Assembly (NCBI RefSeq): GCF_038003085.1
Contig: NZ_JBBOOM010000001.1
Location: 1 to 64,000, forward strand
Length of the DNA: 64,000 bases
Direction of reading: 5' to 3'
From: Psychrobacillus sp. FSL K6-2836
GTDB lineage: Bacteria > Bacillota > Bacilli > Bacillales_A > Planococcaceae
In this document: in pieces, positions 7,680 to 15,707 of the stretch
How positions within the stretch are numbered: the stretch's first letter is position 1
Layout of the letters: each line of letters starts with the position of its first letter
Notes under the pieces: model-generated
What the model saw: only the letters and a program-made list of their open reading frames with translations
The model's database searches: none
Told to the model about the DNA's origin: nothing
Translations under genes and position numbers: made by a program

Positions 7680-7796
7680 TTGAAGAAAGCAATAACAATT
7701 GGTTTAATTTTTATCACTATTTTACTTTCAGGATGTAATACAAACAAATGTTCATCGACCTCCTTCGCCAGCTATACTAATCCATACCTGTTTTGA
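7680..7796 (+). CDS. Very short lipoprotein, probably a truncated gene
   Basis: TTG start with AAGGGG seven bases upstream; 38 residues. It has a clean lipoprotein signal peptide (Lys-Lys, hydrophobic core, lipobox LLSGC) and only about 20 residues after the Cys. The region 7750-7786 resembles, in inverted orientation, 61324-61362, so the 3' part may come from a rearrangement that cut a longer lipoprotein. Function unknown. Confidence 0.45.
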   Translation: MKKAITIGLIFITILLSGCNTNKCSSTSFASYTNPYLF

Positions 7797-7888
7797 AACA
7801 ATTTTCACCCTCTGTGGTGTAGCTTTTTTTGCTACATGGTAACTAACAAAATATAAAACAAAGTATCCCATTACGAAGGAGGTTTAAA

Positions 7889-8575
7889 ATGAAACAAATA
7901 ATTAATGAAGTGAAAGTAATTTTTTTTGATGCTGGTGGTGTTCTTTTTGAAACCTTTGTAAAAGGAGATGACAGAGTCAGGAATCTCTTGAAGGAAAGAG
8001 GTTATCCAATGCAGAAGATTGATTTCGCTATCATGAAAGCAAAGCAAAATGAATTACCTTTTATAACAAATTGGAATGAATAGGAACAATATTTTAAGCG
8101 TTATTATGGGACTATTGCAGAAGAACTTGGAGATATAAAACTAACAAATGAGTTACTTTTCTTTGCTCATTACGCTAGTCATTGTGAGTTGTTTCCAGAG
8201 GTAATAACTGTTCTGGAGGAATTAAGTAAAGATTATCGGTTGGCTGTTATTTCAAATGCTATGCCAAGTATGGATTGGATATTTGATAGATTAGGAATTC
8301 GTAAATATTTCGATTCTATTATTCTATCTTCCATTGTAAATGAAGAAAAACCTGGTGAAGCCATTTTTAATATCGCACTTCATCATACACAAGCTAAAAA
8401 AGAAGAAAGTATATTTATTGATGATAAAATTGAAAATATTGAAGGAGCCGAAACAGTTGGGATAAGAGGTCTCCACTTAGATAGGGATAATATGGATTTG
8501 TTAGAATTACTAAGAGAACATCGGCTTTTTTCAAATATCCATATAAATTTCAAGAATAAAATCTCAACAATTTAA
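7889..8575 (+). pseudogene. HAD-superfamily hydrolase interrupted by an in-frame TAG
   Basis: One continuous frame of 228 codons broken by a single TAG at 8081-8083. Before it: motif I FFDAGGVLF with the nucleophilic Asp. After it: motif II VISNAM, motif III EEKPGEAIF with the Lys, and motif IV FIDDKIENIEGA, the order and spacing of a YihX-like phosphatase. The context WNE-stop-EQYFKRYYG suggests TGG (Trp) changed to TAG. RBS AAGGAGG is seven bases before the ATG. Unless the codon is suppressed, no full protein is made; the 64-residue N-terminal piece would be inactive. Sequencing error is the main alternative. Confidence 0.8.
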
Positions 8576-8591
8576 TCTTATTATTAGCATT

Positions 8592-8684
8592 ATGGAATCG
8601 TTACCTTATGAGACATATGGTGAGTTTAATGTATTTGCTGTTGATGCAATTGATGATCCAAACCTTATCCAACGATTATCATAG
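8592..8684 (+). pseudogene. Short coding remnant (30 residues)
   Basis: Open frame from ATG at 8592 ending at TAG, encoding a protein-like segment (YETYGEFNVFAVDAIDDP). No ribosome binding site. Likely the C-terminal remnant of a lost gene; family not recognised. Confidence 0.35.
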
Positions 8685-8844
8685 GTTAGTCATGTTAGGG
8701 ATTGCGAAGAAAATGAAAGTAGGAATGAAAGAAAAAGTGAGCATGTGAAAAGGTATCGATATAAATGAGACCCAACCTTGTATCTTAAGTTATAAAAAAT
8801 AGAAGTACTTGTTATAGGGAATTGTAATGAGAAAGGATATTCAA

Positions 8845-9099
8845 ATGAATTTAAAGCATTTTCTTTCTGCTGCTTCGGTAGCGTTTGCAGTTATACTGTT
8901 TAGAATAATTGATGAATATCTAATCGACATTCCTACCTTAATAGGCGCATTAATGGCAGCTCTCTTTGCAGCTGTAGTTATCAAAGTTATTCAATCTTTA
9001 TCAACATTAGATAGAGAACTAAAGAAACCTACTTATTTGACTTTATGGATAATGGCATTTTTCTGTATATTGGGCTCTTTTTATTTCTTTGAATTGTAA
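8845..9099 (+). CDS. Small membrane protein with three hydrophobic segments
   Basis: About 84 residues. The ATG at 8845 has AGAAAGGA seven bases upstream; the ATG at 8827 does not. Three predicted membrane segments lie near residues 5-25, 30-50 and 62-82 (LTLWIMAFFCILGSFYFF). No motif recognised. Followed at once by a full repeat copy with a terminator-like stem. Confidence 0.6.
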   Translation: MNLKHFLSAASVAFAVILFRIIDEYLIDIPTLIGALMAALFAAVVIKVIQSLSTLDRELKKPTYLTLWIMAFFCILGSFYFFEL

Positions 9100-9126
9100 T
9101 CATAGAACTCGGTATGCAGTAATTCT

Positions 9127-9198
9127 GTACTAAAGGGTGCTTTACTTCAAGAGGGAGTAAAGCTTTTTTTATTGAACTAAAGCGGTAGGTAGGTGAAA
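9127..9198 (+). repeat. Dispersed hairpin repeat, full copy 4
   Basis: ACTAAAGGGTGC, stem GCTTTAC/GTAAAGC, T7, ATTGAACTAA, then a diverged GGTAGGTAGGTGAA. Serves as an apparent terminator of the gene before it. Confidence 0.75.
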
Positions 9199-9221
9199 AA
9201 ATAGAATTATGTTATGAAAGG

Positions 9222-9761
9222 GTGTTTCTAATAAAAACTAAGTTATTCATGCTTTTTAGTTGCCTAATATTCGTCACTTTGATGTTTGGATGTTCAAAAA
9301 CAGAAGAATCAAAGGAAAGTAATTGGGAGGATTTATTGAGTAGTAATCCTAAATTGGAGACTAACCAAGAGGAAATTCCTGAAGATATCTTAAGAAAAAT
9401 AAAAATACCAAAATATTCAACGATTCCTTTCGAATTGAATCAGGTACAAATAACGCCTTTACAGACTAGTGTGAGCGTGAAAGGACCCTTGTTAATCGAT
9501 ATTATTTTTAAAGGTAAGAAAGATATTTTACATGTAACCAACCTTTTTGTTAAAGAAAATCCTACCTTAGCAACTCAAGAAACAGTGGAGTTAAACAATG
9601 GAATAGAAGCCCATTGGGATGGTCAAGGAGATGGTAAAATTCTTTCGTGGCATGATAGTAAAGAGAATCTGGTTATCGATTTAATGATACCTTCTCTAAT
9701 GGGTGAGGGAAATGACTATACTATTAAGGACTTTTTAAAAATGGCAAATTCTATTGAATGA
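9222..9761 (+). CDS. Putative lipoprotein of unknown function
   Basis: About 179 residues. Signal peptide with lipobox LMFGC, then a linker rich in Glu/Ser and a globular domain ending IKDFLKMANSIE. The start is uncertain. AAAGGG at 9218 has ideal spacing to an ATA at 9231, where the peptide would begin I-KTKLFML. A GTG at 9222 overlaps the Shine-Dalgarno, and an ATG at 9249 has none. The position of ATA suggests a mutated ATG. It probably sits on the outer face of the membrane. Neighbours are unrelated small genes and repeats. Confidence 0.65.
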   Translation: MFLIKTKLFMLFSCLIFVTLMFGCSKTEESKESNWEDLLSSNPKLETNQEEIPEDILRKIKIPKYSTIPFELNQVQITPLQTSVSVKGPLLIDIIFKGKKDILHVTNLFVKENPTLATQETVELNNGIEAHWDGQGDGKILSWHDSKENLVIDLMIPSLMGEGNDYTIKDFLKMANSIE

Positions 9762-9797
9762 GGCTGTTTTAGGAAATGTAAAAATAGACCTAATAAT

Positions 9798-9948
9798 GAT
9801 AATTCTTCTTCCACTATCGAGTGCCTTGGTTTAATAAGCAGATAAGCAATTTTTGTTAATTCGAATGGAAAATTAACTTATAATTGGAACTTCTTTTCGT
9901 TTCGAACGTATGAAAGTATAGATGCAGGTTACTTGAAGAAGGGGTTTA
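9798..9948 (+). repeat. Degenerate dispersed repeat
   Basis: CTTCTTCCACTATCGAGTGC near 9803 and GCAGGTTACTTGAAGAAGGGG near 9924 match the two ends of the repeat. The middle is diverged or replaced by unrelated sequence. Confidence 0.4.
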
Positions 9949-9990
9949 AAACAAGAATATGGAAATGCAATTAGGAGATTAATTTTTTTA

Positions 9991-10437
9991 TTGGGGGGGG
10001 TTAGTAAAATAAAAAGTAAAAATTATTTAAAAACGATAAATTGGGCAACTTTTACAATAATTGTATTGTTGGGTGTTGTTACAGCAGCAATTACGTTATA
10101 TGACTTAAATAATACAACACACACTACTTTTGGTGATGAAGGACAGTCTCGTGCGGAATTCCGTTGGGGCTTTTTACACACAATCATTTCAGTTGTTATA
10201 CTTTTAATTTCTTCTTTTTTAGCTTTGGGTTGGAAACGATTATTTCCTTTTAACGTACCTATTGCAATAATATTAGCTGGTTTTTGTTATGTACTATTTT
10301 TCCTTACATTCACGATAGGATGGGTCGGTTTTCTAGGTATATTTGGTTTCTTGATTGCATTTCTAATTGGGGTAATCTTAATAGTATCTTACTCAGTTTT
10401 CAAGTTCCTTGAAAGTCGCAAGACCAATAAAATATAA
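9991..10437 (+). CDS. Four-TM membrane protein of unknown function
   Basis: Three to four hydrophobic helices (TFTIIVLLGVVTAAITLY, HTIISVVILLISSFLAL, VPIAIILAGFCYVLFF and a final Gly/Ile-rich pair) in about 142-148 residues. The first two are separated by a polar, outward-looking loop. A run of eight G (9993-10000) is the Shine-Dalgarno, but the codon at ideal distance is ATA at 10009. The in-frame TTG at 9991 lies before the G run. Either a rare ATA start is used or the start has decayed. Family not recognised. Confidence 0.55.
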   Translation: MGGVSKIKSKNYLKTINWATFTIIVLLGVVTAAITLYDLNNTTHTTFGDEGQSRAEFRWGFLHTIISVVILLISSFLALGWKRLFPFNVPIAIILAGFCYVLFFLTFTIGWVGFLGIFGFLIAFLIGVILIVSYSVFKFLESRKTNKI

Positions 10438-10584
10438 CTATTTAGAAGTGCACGAAAACAATTATATTATCTAATTGGTTCATAGTTAAAGATCATGGGT
10501 TGTTTTTTTCTAGGAGCAAGAATTGTCGAGGACCTAGAAGGTGTCGAGTATTTGAAAATACAACACAAAGTGAGGTTAAATCCT

Positions 10585-10911
10585 ATGAAGAAAAAATGGC
10601 TTATAAATGTTTTTGCTTTAATAATTTTTTTAGGAGTTATAATATACTTTAATTATCAAAACTATCGGTTAGGTGAGAGAGAAGATAGAGAGGAACTACT
10701 AGTTGCTGTCATGTTTGATATAACTGAAATTGAGTCAATTTCTAAAGAAGATGTCAAAGAAATAAAGGTATTTCGTCAAGATGCGGGAGTTTATCCGTTT
10801 TACTTTAATACTTTGGTAAGGTTAAACAATTGAAAAGAATTAAGTTATGAATGGGCTAATAAAGAAAAAAGTAGTTTAACAGTTTCACGTTATGGAAAAG
10901 TAGAGGAATAA
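10585..10911 (+). pseudogene. Small membrane protein with in-frame TGA
   Basis: ATG at 10585 with GTGAGG upstream opens a frame with a Lys-rich start and one membrane helix (VFALIIFLGVIIYF). It reaches TGA at 10831-10833 after 82 residues and then continues in frame for 25 more protein-like codons (KELSYEWANKEKSS, then LTVSRYGKVEE) to TAA at 10911. The codon pattern beyond the stop suggests a recent nonsense change. The 82-residue product may still be made. Function unknown. Confidence 0.6.
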
Positions 10912-10929
10912 GAAGTGGAAATAAACACA

Positions 10930-11071
10930 ATGAGTATTCTAAAGATGCTATTTATTAGATTGGATAATTAATAGTAATAGTAGTTTTCTTATTTACTTTT
11001 TTGCACTCGCAGTCTTATGGATACGTGAATGGATATATAAGTTACTAATAAAGAGGGAAGTATCTAACTGA
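10930..11071 (+). pseudogene. Frameshifted small membrane gene
   Basis: ATG-SILKMLFI opens the frame; the hydrophobic continuation LIVIVVFLFTF is in a second frame and ALAVLWIREWIYKLLIKREVSN-stop in a third. Together they make a plausible single-TM protein of about 45 residues broken by at least two frameshifts. The end runs into a repeat fragment (CTGAACTAAAGCAACAGC, then TTAGTTCAAC, 11068-11096). Confidence 0.45.
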
Positions 11072-11097
11072 ACTAAAGCAACAGCTTAGTTCAACAA
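11068..11097 (+). repeat. Dispersed repeat, single hairpin half
   Basis: TGAACTAAAGCAACAGC followed by TTAGTTCAAC: one hairpin unit of the repeat on its own. Confidence 0.55.
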
Positions 11098-11223
11098 TGA
11101 GTATGTAAAGAATAGCTCAAAATACGAGGAAACGGAATCGTATTTAAAAATACTAGGGAAGGGCTTTTAATACATTTGTTGAATAATAACTTATGACCAC
11201 AAATAAGACGGGAGAAAATTAAA

Positions 11224-11601
11224 TTGAAAAAACTAATTTGTTTAATGCTATTTTTAACATTGATATTAGCAGCTTGTAATTCAACAGAATCGAGTATTAG
11301 TGAAATTCAAGGTGTCCCTAATAAGGTACAAGTAGGGGTTAACTCCGATTACACACTGCAACTAATTAATGAGGGTGAAAATACTGCGTATATTCTTTTT
11401 CAATCTAAAGGAATAGTTACAGCCGAACTTGAAGTGAAAGATAACATATTAAACATTAAGTTAGATAAAGCAAAACAGGAAAATAATGAGCTAAATCAGT
11501 ACGTATTTAAACTGACTCGTGGTGAGGAGGAATATGACACAATTAATGTTCTAGTTAATGGACAACCTATGCCTTTTGATAACGCCACAGGTGTTAATTG
11601 A
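11224..11601 (+). CDS. Putative lipoprotein, Ig-like/beta-rich
   Basis: TTG start with GGGAG upstream; 125 residues. Signal peptide ending in the lipobox LILAAC, then a beta-strand-rich domain (VQVGVNSDYTLQLINEGEN and later VFKLTRGEEEYDTINVLVNG) that looks like a small immunoglobulin-like fold. Likely anchored on the outer face of the membrane. No family recognised; single gene between repeats. Confidence 0.65.
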   Translation: MKKLICLMLFLTLILAACNSTESSISEIQGVPNKVQVGVNSDYTLQLINEGENTAYILFQSKGIVTAELEVKDNILNIKLDKAKQENNELNQYVFKLTRGEEEYDTINVLVNGQPMPFDNATGVN

Positions 11602-11655
11602 ATAAAATATGCGTATATAGACAATTTATTAACATTAACACTTTAAATCTGTTTC

Positions 11656-11780
11656 TCTACTTCAACTGACGGGTGCTTCAAGAACATGAATTGCTAGAAG
11701 ATATTACATATCCCAAACTAATCTTTGCCTTCAATGATTCACGATTCATGACAGCTGAAGAATTAGTTAATGTGGGCTGA
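11656..11780 (+). pseudogene. Gene tail fused to the 5' half of a dispersed repeat
   Basis: TTCAACTGACGGGTGCTTCAAG (11660-11681) is the start of the repeat. At that point it runs into an open frame, 11679-11780, whose product (HELLEDITYPKLIFAFND, then SRFMTAEELVNVG-stop) is clearly the C-terminus of an unknown protein with no start of its own. It keeps its terminator at 11800. The junction looks like a deletion breakpoint inside the repeat. Confidence 0.5.
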
Positions 11781-11799
11781 ACTAAGTTCTCGTCTCCTA

Positions 11800-11826
11800 A
11801 GCGTTGCTATGTGCAACGCTTTTTTA
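11800..11826 (+). terminator. Intrinsic terminator
   Basis: Arms AGCGTTGC (11800-11807) and GCAACGCT (11813-11820), loop TATGT, then six T. Follows the gene tail at 11780. Confidence 0.85.
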
Positions 11827-11941
11827 TCTAAACTACTTATTAATAACGAGGAAATATCCTAACATATGGTAATATTAAAAATAGAATATATTTAGACAAA
11901 TCAAGTATGGATACATATATTTAGAGGGAGAAGGGGTACGT

Positions 11942-12283
11942 TTGAAGAATAATCTATTGGCATTATCTGTTTGCTTTTTAGCGGTTAGTGTCTTAGTAAG
12001 CGGTGGCATCATCGCAAAGGAATTAAGCGAAAAAGAAGCTACACCACAATCAGTAATAGAAGTACCGAAAGAACCGAGTCAATTAATTAATCAAGAGGAA
12101 TTAGCAGCGTATTTAGGTATTAGTGTGAAAGACTCTATATTATTAGGGCCAGCACCTGCTTGGAACGGTGTAACGGAAAGTCAAATACCTTTCATACAAA
12201 TCGGAGGACTCAATTATTACTCTCGAATAGCAGTGGACGAATGGCTTAGAAGTTACGGTGGCATCATTTCAGTTGCGGAGTAA
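11942..12283 (+). CDS. Membrane-anchored protein with excisionase-like helix-turn-helix domain
   Basis: TTG start, AGAAGGGG five bases upstream; 113 residues. One N-terminal hydrophobic segment (LALSVCFLAVSVLVSGGIIA), an acidic Pro-rich linker, then a domain resembling excisionase/MerR-type HTH_17: INQEELAAYLGI followed by IPFIQIGGLNYYSRIAVDEWL. The second motif is the usual beta-wing plus end helix of that family. By charge (Lys at the start, acidic residues after the helix), the domain would face outward, an odd place for a DNA-binding fold. It may be a sequence-related domain with another role. Single gene, function unknown. Confidence 0.6.
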   Translation: MKNNLLALSVCFLAVSVLVSGGIIAKELSEKEATPQSVIEVPKEPSQLINQEELAAYLGISVKDSILLGPAPAWNGVTESQIPFIQIGGLNYYSRIAVDEWLRSYGGIISVAE

Positions 12284-12301
12284 TGTATAACGGGGGGACT
12301 T

Positions 12302-12967
12302 ATGAAAATTCACTATTATTTAGGTTGGTTTAACAATTTATTTCCAGAGAATCTGGGCAGGGTGTTACTGGAGGATATAACTGATAGAAAATCGCTTGTT
12401 TTGATTAGCTCAAATCCAAATATTTATGAAGATGATGGTGCTACTGAACGCTCGTGGCTTGTCCAGGCTGGCATTACGTTTGATGAATATCATTTAATTA
12501 ATTATCGCGTACAAAAGGAAGATGCCCAAACAATAATTCAAAATGCTTCAGTCATTTTCTTGTTGGGTGGGAATACTCTTAAACAAAATGGGTTTTTGAT
12601 GGAATATGAATTATCGGATTCGATAAAAAAAAGCTGCGCCGTTGTGATGGGAGCAAGCGCTGGTGCAATCAATATGTCCGCTAAATGGTTATGCTCGAAA
12701 AACTTTGGATATGAAGTTGTAATGAGCTCTGTTTACAACGGAATCGGTCTTGACAATTTTTCCGTGCTATCTCATTTTGATCTTGAAAATAACATTGCTC
12801 TGGTTCAAAGCGAACTATCTCTCCTATCGGAAGAAATAGATATTTATGCGTCGAACAAAGATTGCGCTGTACGTGTAAAGGGGGACAAAATCGACGTTTT
12901 TGGCAATGTTTTTTTAATTTCCCACTCAAAGATTCAAAAATTGGATGAGACGCTCAAGTTGCAGTGA
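12302..12967 (+). CDS. Peptidase E-like (S51 family) protein
   Basis: 221 residues, the size of aspartyl dipeptidase PepE and related class I glutamine amidotransferase-like proteins. The nucleophile elbow GASAGAINMS near residue 118 has the expected Ser. LLGGNTLKQ precedes it, as in PepE, and SHFDLE supplies a His near 157. The ATG follows GGGGGAC by four to five bases. It lies 18 bases after the previous gene, so they may be cotranscribed. Cytoplasmic. S51 members cleave Asp-X dipeptides or act on cyanophycin; the substrate here is unknown. Confidence 0.75.
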   Translation: MKIHYYLGWFNNLFPENLGRVLLEDITDRKSLVLISSNPNIYEDDGATERSWLVQAGITFDEYHLINYRVQKEDAQTIIQNASVIFLLGGNTLKQNGFLMEYELSDSIKKSCAVVMGASAGAINMSAKWLCSKNFGYEVVMSSVYNGIGLDNFSVLSHFDLENNIALVQSELSLLSEEIDIYASNKDCAVRVKGDKIDVFGNVFLISHSKIQKLDETLKLQ

Positions 12968-13105
12968 ATGGCTATGGCTTAATTGAATTAATTTCTTTAT
13001 GCAAAACCTCTATTTAAATTTTGTGAAGGAGAACTAGGTAAAATAGGATTGACCGGAAATCATAGATGTGCGGACCGTTCTACTGCAATTTGTGCGAGTG
13101 TTGAT

Positions 13106-13140
13106 TTTTCTTCTTCAACTCACGGTTACTTTAGTGAAAG
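13106..13140 (+). repeat. Degenerate dispersed repeat fragment
   Basis: CTTCTTCAACTCACGGTTAC and TTTAGTGAAAG: the two arms of the first hairpin. Confidence 0.45.
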
Positions 13141-13193
13141 ATTGTTGTTAGATAGCTTTTTATGTACAGTTAGGTAGATTAAGGGGGAGTGTT

Positions 13194-13424
13194 GTGAAGT
13201 TATTATTATCCATTCTATTAGCTGGTCTTTTAGGTATCTTGGTTATCTTCGGTAGTATTGGAATCTATATCTTATGTGCAATTATTGTCGGAGTCATTTT
13301 CAGGTCATTTACTTTAATTCGTGAGATCCATAAACAAGTAGTACCAGTCAATAGCATTGACCGGGGGAAAGAGGCGTACGAAAGATATATAAAAGAGAGA
13401 GACGAAAAAGAAACAGAAAATTGA
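13194..13424 (+). CDS. Small membrane protein with charged C-terminal tail
   Basis: GTG start with GGGGGAG four bases upstream; 76 residues. Two hydrophobic stretches cover residues 3-35, followed by a hydrophilic tail rich in Lys/Glu (KERDEKETEN). Family not recognised. Followed by a full repeat copy that can terminate it. Confidence 0.6.
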   Translation: MKLLLSILLAGLLGILVIFGSIGIYILCAIIVGVIFRSFTLIREIHKQVVPVNSIDRGKEAYERYIKERDEKETEN

Positions 13425-13436
13425 TGTATGTCGTTT

Positions 13437-13512
13437 TTCAACTAAAGGGTGCTTTACTTCAAGTAGGAGTGAAGCCTTTTTTATTATTGAACTAACACTG
13501 CAGTTTAGTTCA
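13437..13512 (+). repeat. Dispersed hairpin repeat, full copy 5
   Basis: TTCAACTAAAGGGTGC, inner stem GCTTTAC/GTGAAGC, T6, ATTGAACTAACACTGC and AGTTTAGTTCAA. Confidence 0.8.
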
Positions 13513-13538
13513 ATGAGAATTGATTATATAAATTATCA

Positions 13539-13563
13539 GCCTTATCAAGTTACTTGATAAGGC
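13539..13563. repeat. Perfect 11-bp hairpin
   Basis: GCCTTATCAAG, loop TTA, CTTGATAAGGC. No T run on either side, so probably not a terminator; may be a protein site or a decayed element. Confidence 0.5.
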
Positions 13564-13641
13564 AAATGTTCACTCTTTTTTAGATTCTTCACGTTCATTT
13601 TTACCCATATTATCTGCTTTAACAAGGGAGTTATTCGTAAG

Positions 13642-13685
13642 GTTAGTTGTTCAACTAACACCGCAGCTTATTTAAATAAGGGGGT
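13642..13685 (+). repeat. Dispersed repeat fragment supplying the RBS of the next gene
   Basis: GTTAGTTGTTCAACTAAC followed by ACCGCAGCTTATTTAAATAAGGGGG. The repeat's final purine block is the Shine-Dalgarno of the gene at 13691. Confidence 0.55.
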
Positions 13686-13690
13686 ATTGT

Positions 13691-14095
13691 ATGATTTGGA
13701 TAAAACTCGCATTTTTTTTATTGATTTTATATATTTTAAATACAACTGTTAAGTTACTTTTGGGAAAATTATTAAAAATAGAGAAAGAAAAAAAACCCTT
13801 TTTTTCTTACAATCACATAAACGAAATGCATAGAAAAATTGATTGGGCTATCAGAATTACTTCGATGATTGCATTTCTCGTTATCAATATCTTAATCATT
13901 ATTGAAGATTATTCGATATACCTGATAATAATTGCATCGTTTTTCTACTTTGTATTAGATTACACTATAAGGGCATTTTTTGAATGGAAATATTCGCAGA
14001 ACCAAAAACAATATATTCTAACTATTAGCGAAGCAGTTTTAAATTTAATTGCCATCATTATAATGTATAATTTCTTATTAGATTATTTGAATTGA
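13691..14095 (+). CDS. DUF4181-like membrane protein
   Basis: 134 residues, ATG with AAGGGGG six bases upstream. Four hydrophobic helices lie near residues 3-22, 55-72, 75-95 and 112-130. Between the first two is NHINEMHRKIDWAIRITS, which I recall as the DUF4181 signature of Bacillus proteins of unknown function. Nothing about substrate or partner can be inferred. Last gene of the repeat-separated plus-strand run. Confidence 0.65.
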   Translation: MIWIKLAFFLLILYILNTTVKLLLGKLLKIEKEKKPFFSYNHINEMHRKIDWAIRITSMIAFLVINILIIIEDYSIYLIIIASFFYFVLDYTIRAFFEWKYSQNQKQYILTISEAVLNLIAIIIMYNFLLDYLN

Positions 14096-14574
<479 letters not shown>

Positions 14575-14952
14575 TCACTCCTTTTCTATTCTATATCTCC
14601 AATTTGCATGTTTTACATTATTCTGATCTATGTACGGAATACTTGCTTCTATTACATCATTTAGATTTAACTTATTGCTTTTAGCTAGTAACCTTAAACT
14701 CTCCAGTAAGTCCTTATCACATGTAGTCCTAAATTCTACGCGATCTTTTGGTCTATTTTTCTTGTCATAGATTAATGTACTTTCATTTAAAATATTCTCA
14801 AATCCGTTTTCTAATAAATATCCAATATTCGAATTGGATTCTTTTGCCAGCGTTTTGAGCTTCTTTATTAAACTAGCACTTATCCGTGTTTTATACTCAG
14901 TTCTAGTTTCATCAACTGTTTGTATTAACTTTCCGTTTACTATTTTCCACAT
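14575..14952 (-). CDS. Tandem ribbon-helix-helix-like protein
   Basis: About 125 residues, ATG at 14952 with AAAGGTG eight bases upstream. Two similar halves each look like a ribbon-helix-helix unit: KTRISASLIKKLKTLAKESN near residue 22 and VEFRTTCDKDLLESLRLLAK near 75. Each has a basic beta strand, a polar helix and a hydrophobic second helix. RHH proteins bind DNA as dimers; two halves in one chain would make a pseudo-dimer. It lies 90 bases downstream of the recombinase-like gene on the same strand, so the pair may be one transcript. Not a known toxin-antitoxin partner pair as far as I can see. Confidence 0.6.
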   Translation of the reverse strand: MWKIVNGKLIQTVDETRTEYKTRISASLIKKLKTLAKESNSNIGYLLENGFENILNESTLIYDKKNRPKDRVEFRTTCDKDLLESLRLLAKSNKLNLNDVIEASIPYIDQNNVKHANWRYRIEKE

Positions 14953-15041
14953 TCTTTTCACACCTTTATAATGATCTATGTTTTTACGCTATATCTGCTT
15001 ATTTTACCACTCTAAAACATATCTTTAGCCGAAACCATGTG

Positions 15042-15584
15042 TCACTGCTTAAACTGGTCTAAATAGCGATATAGCGTTGATTTGCTTATACCTGTTTCGT
15101 CTTTAATTTGCTGAAGTGTATATTCTTTAGTTTCATACATATAAAATGCTCGATTTAAATTATCATCAGATTTTTTAGGACGTCCAATGACTTTCCCCTG
15201 CTTTTGGGCCTCACGTACACCAAAAATTGATTGATGACGTTTGATTTTTGTTTGAAGATCTGTCATTAACTCTAGAACTTCTATTAACTTCATCGATAAA
15301 ATATCCGTACTTTTTATGTTTTCATCAATAAATGTTACTGTAACTTGATCTCTTTCAAATACACGTAATAAATCTTGAAAATGCGTTAGAGAATCCGCCA
15401 ATACAACAAAATTTTGTACATATAGTTGATCACCATTCGAGAGCTTCATAACTAAAGCATCTAATTCGTGTCTTTTTTTCATATATGGATGATGCTCTGT
15501 GTAGGTTTCTATATTTGGTATATCTATTAGCTGAAACCTCGAGTCTTCATCATTTGTTAATGGTCTTTTGTATCCGTATTTCAT
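15042..15584 (-). CDS. Serine-recombinase (resolvase/invertase) homologue without catalytic serine
   Basis: 180 residues from ATG at 15584 (GGGGGAG four bases upstream), the length of small resolvases. The N-terminal fold is visible from the start motif to VQNFVVLADSLTHFQDLLRVF and HQSIFGVREAQKQGKVIGRPKK, and ends in a Hin-type helix-turn-helix (TLQQIKDETGISKSTLYRYL). The active-site motif is normally Y-x-R-V-S-T; here it reads YGYKRPLTND, so the nucleophilic Ser is replaced by Leu. It should bind DNA but not cut it by the usual mechanism, which points to a regulatory role or a decayed enzyme. Divergent from sulP with about 120 bases between the starts. Confidence 0.75.
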   Translation of the reverse strand: MKYGYKRPLTNDEDSRFQLIDIPNIETYTEHHPYMKKRHELDALVMKLSNGDQLYVQNFVVLADSLTHFQDLLRVFERDQVTVTFIDENIKSTDILSMKLIEVLELMTDLQTKIKRHQSIFGVREAQKQGKVIGRPKKSDDNLNRAFYMYETKEYTLQQIKDETGISKSTLYRYLDQFKQ

Positions 15585-15614
15585 TTTTCTCCCCCATATT
15601 CCCAAAACCATTCC

Positions 15615-15664
15615 TTTTTAGGAAAAGACATGTTATGATATTACAGATTGTCCTAAAACTAAGG
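15615..15664. promoter_or_regulatory. Divergent control region with inverted repeat
   Basis: Between the recombinase homologue and sulP: TTTTAGGA (15616-15623) and TCCTAAAA (15650-15657) are inverted repeats 26 bases apart, with TATGATAT between them. It is a possible site for the HTH protein; no clear -35 could be assigned. Confidence 0.35.
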
Positions 15665-15707
15665 TTTTTGGGACATCATTATTGACTATATCCGAAGGAG
15701 AACTTTT

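Noticed and set aside
10495-10584. Upstream extension of the membrane protein at 10585
   Set aside because: The in-frame codons before ATG 10585 have no start signal and would put the signal-like helix far from the N-terminus.
13539-13563. Hairpin as a transcription terminator
   Set aside because: No T run on either strand.
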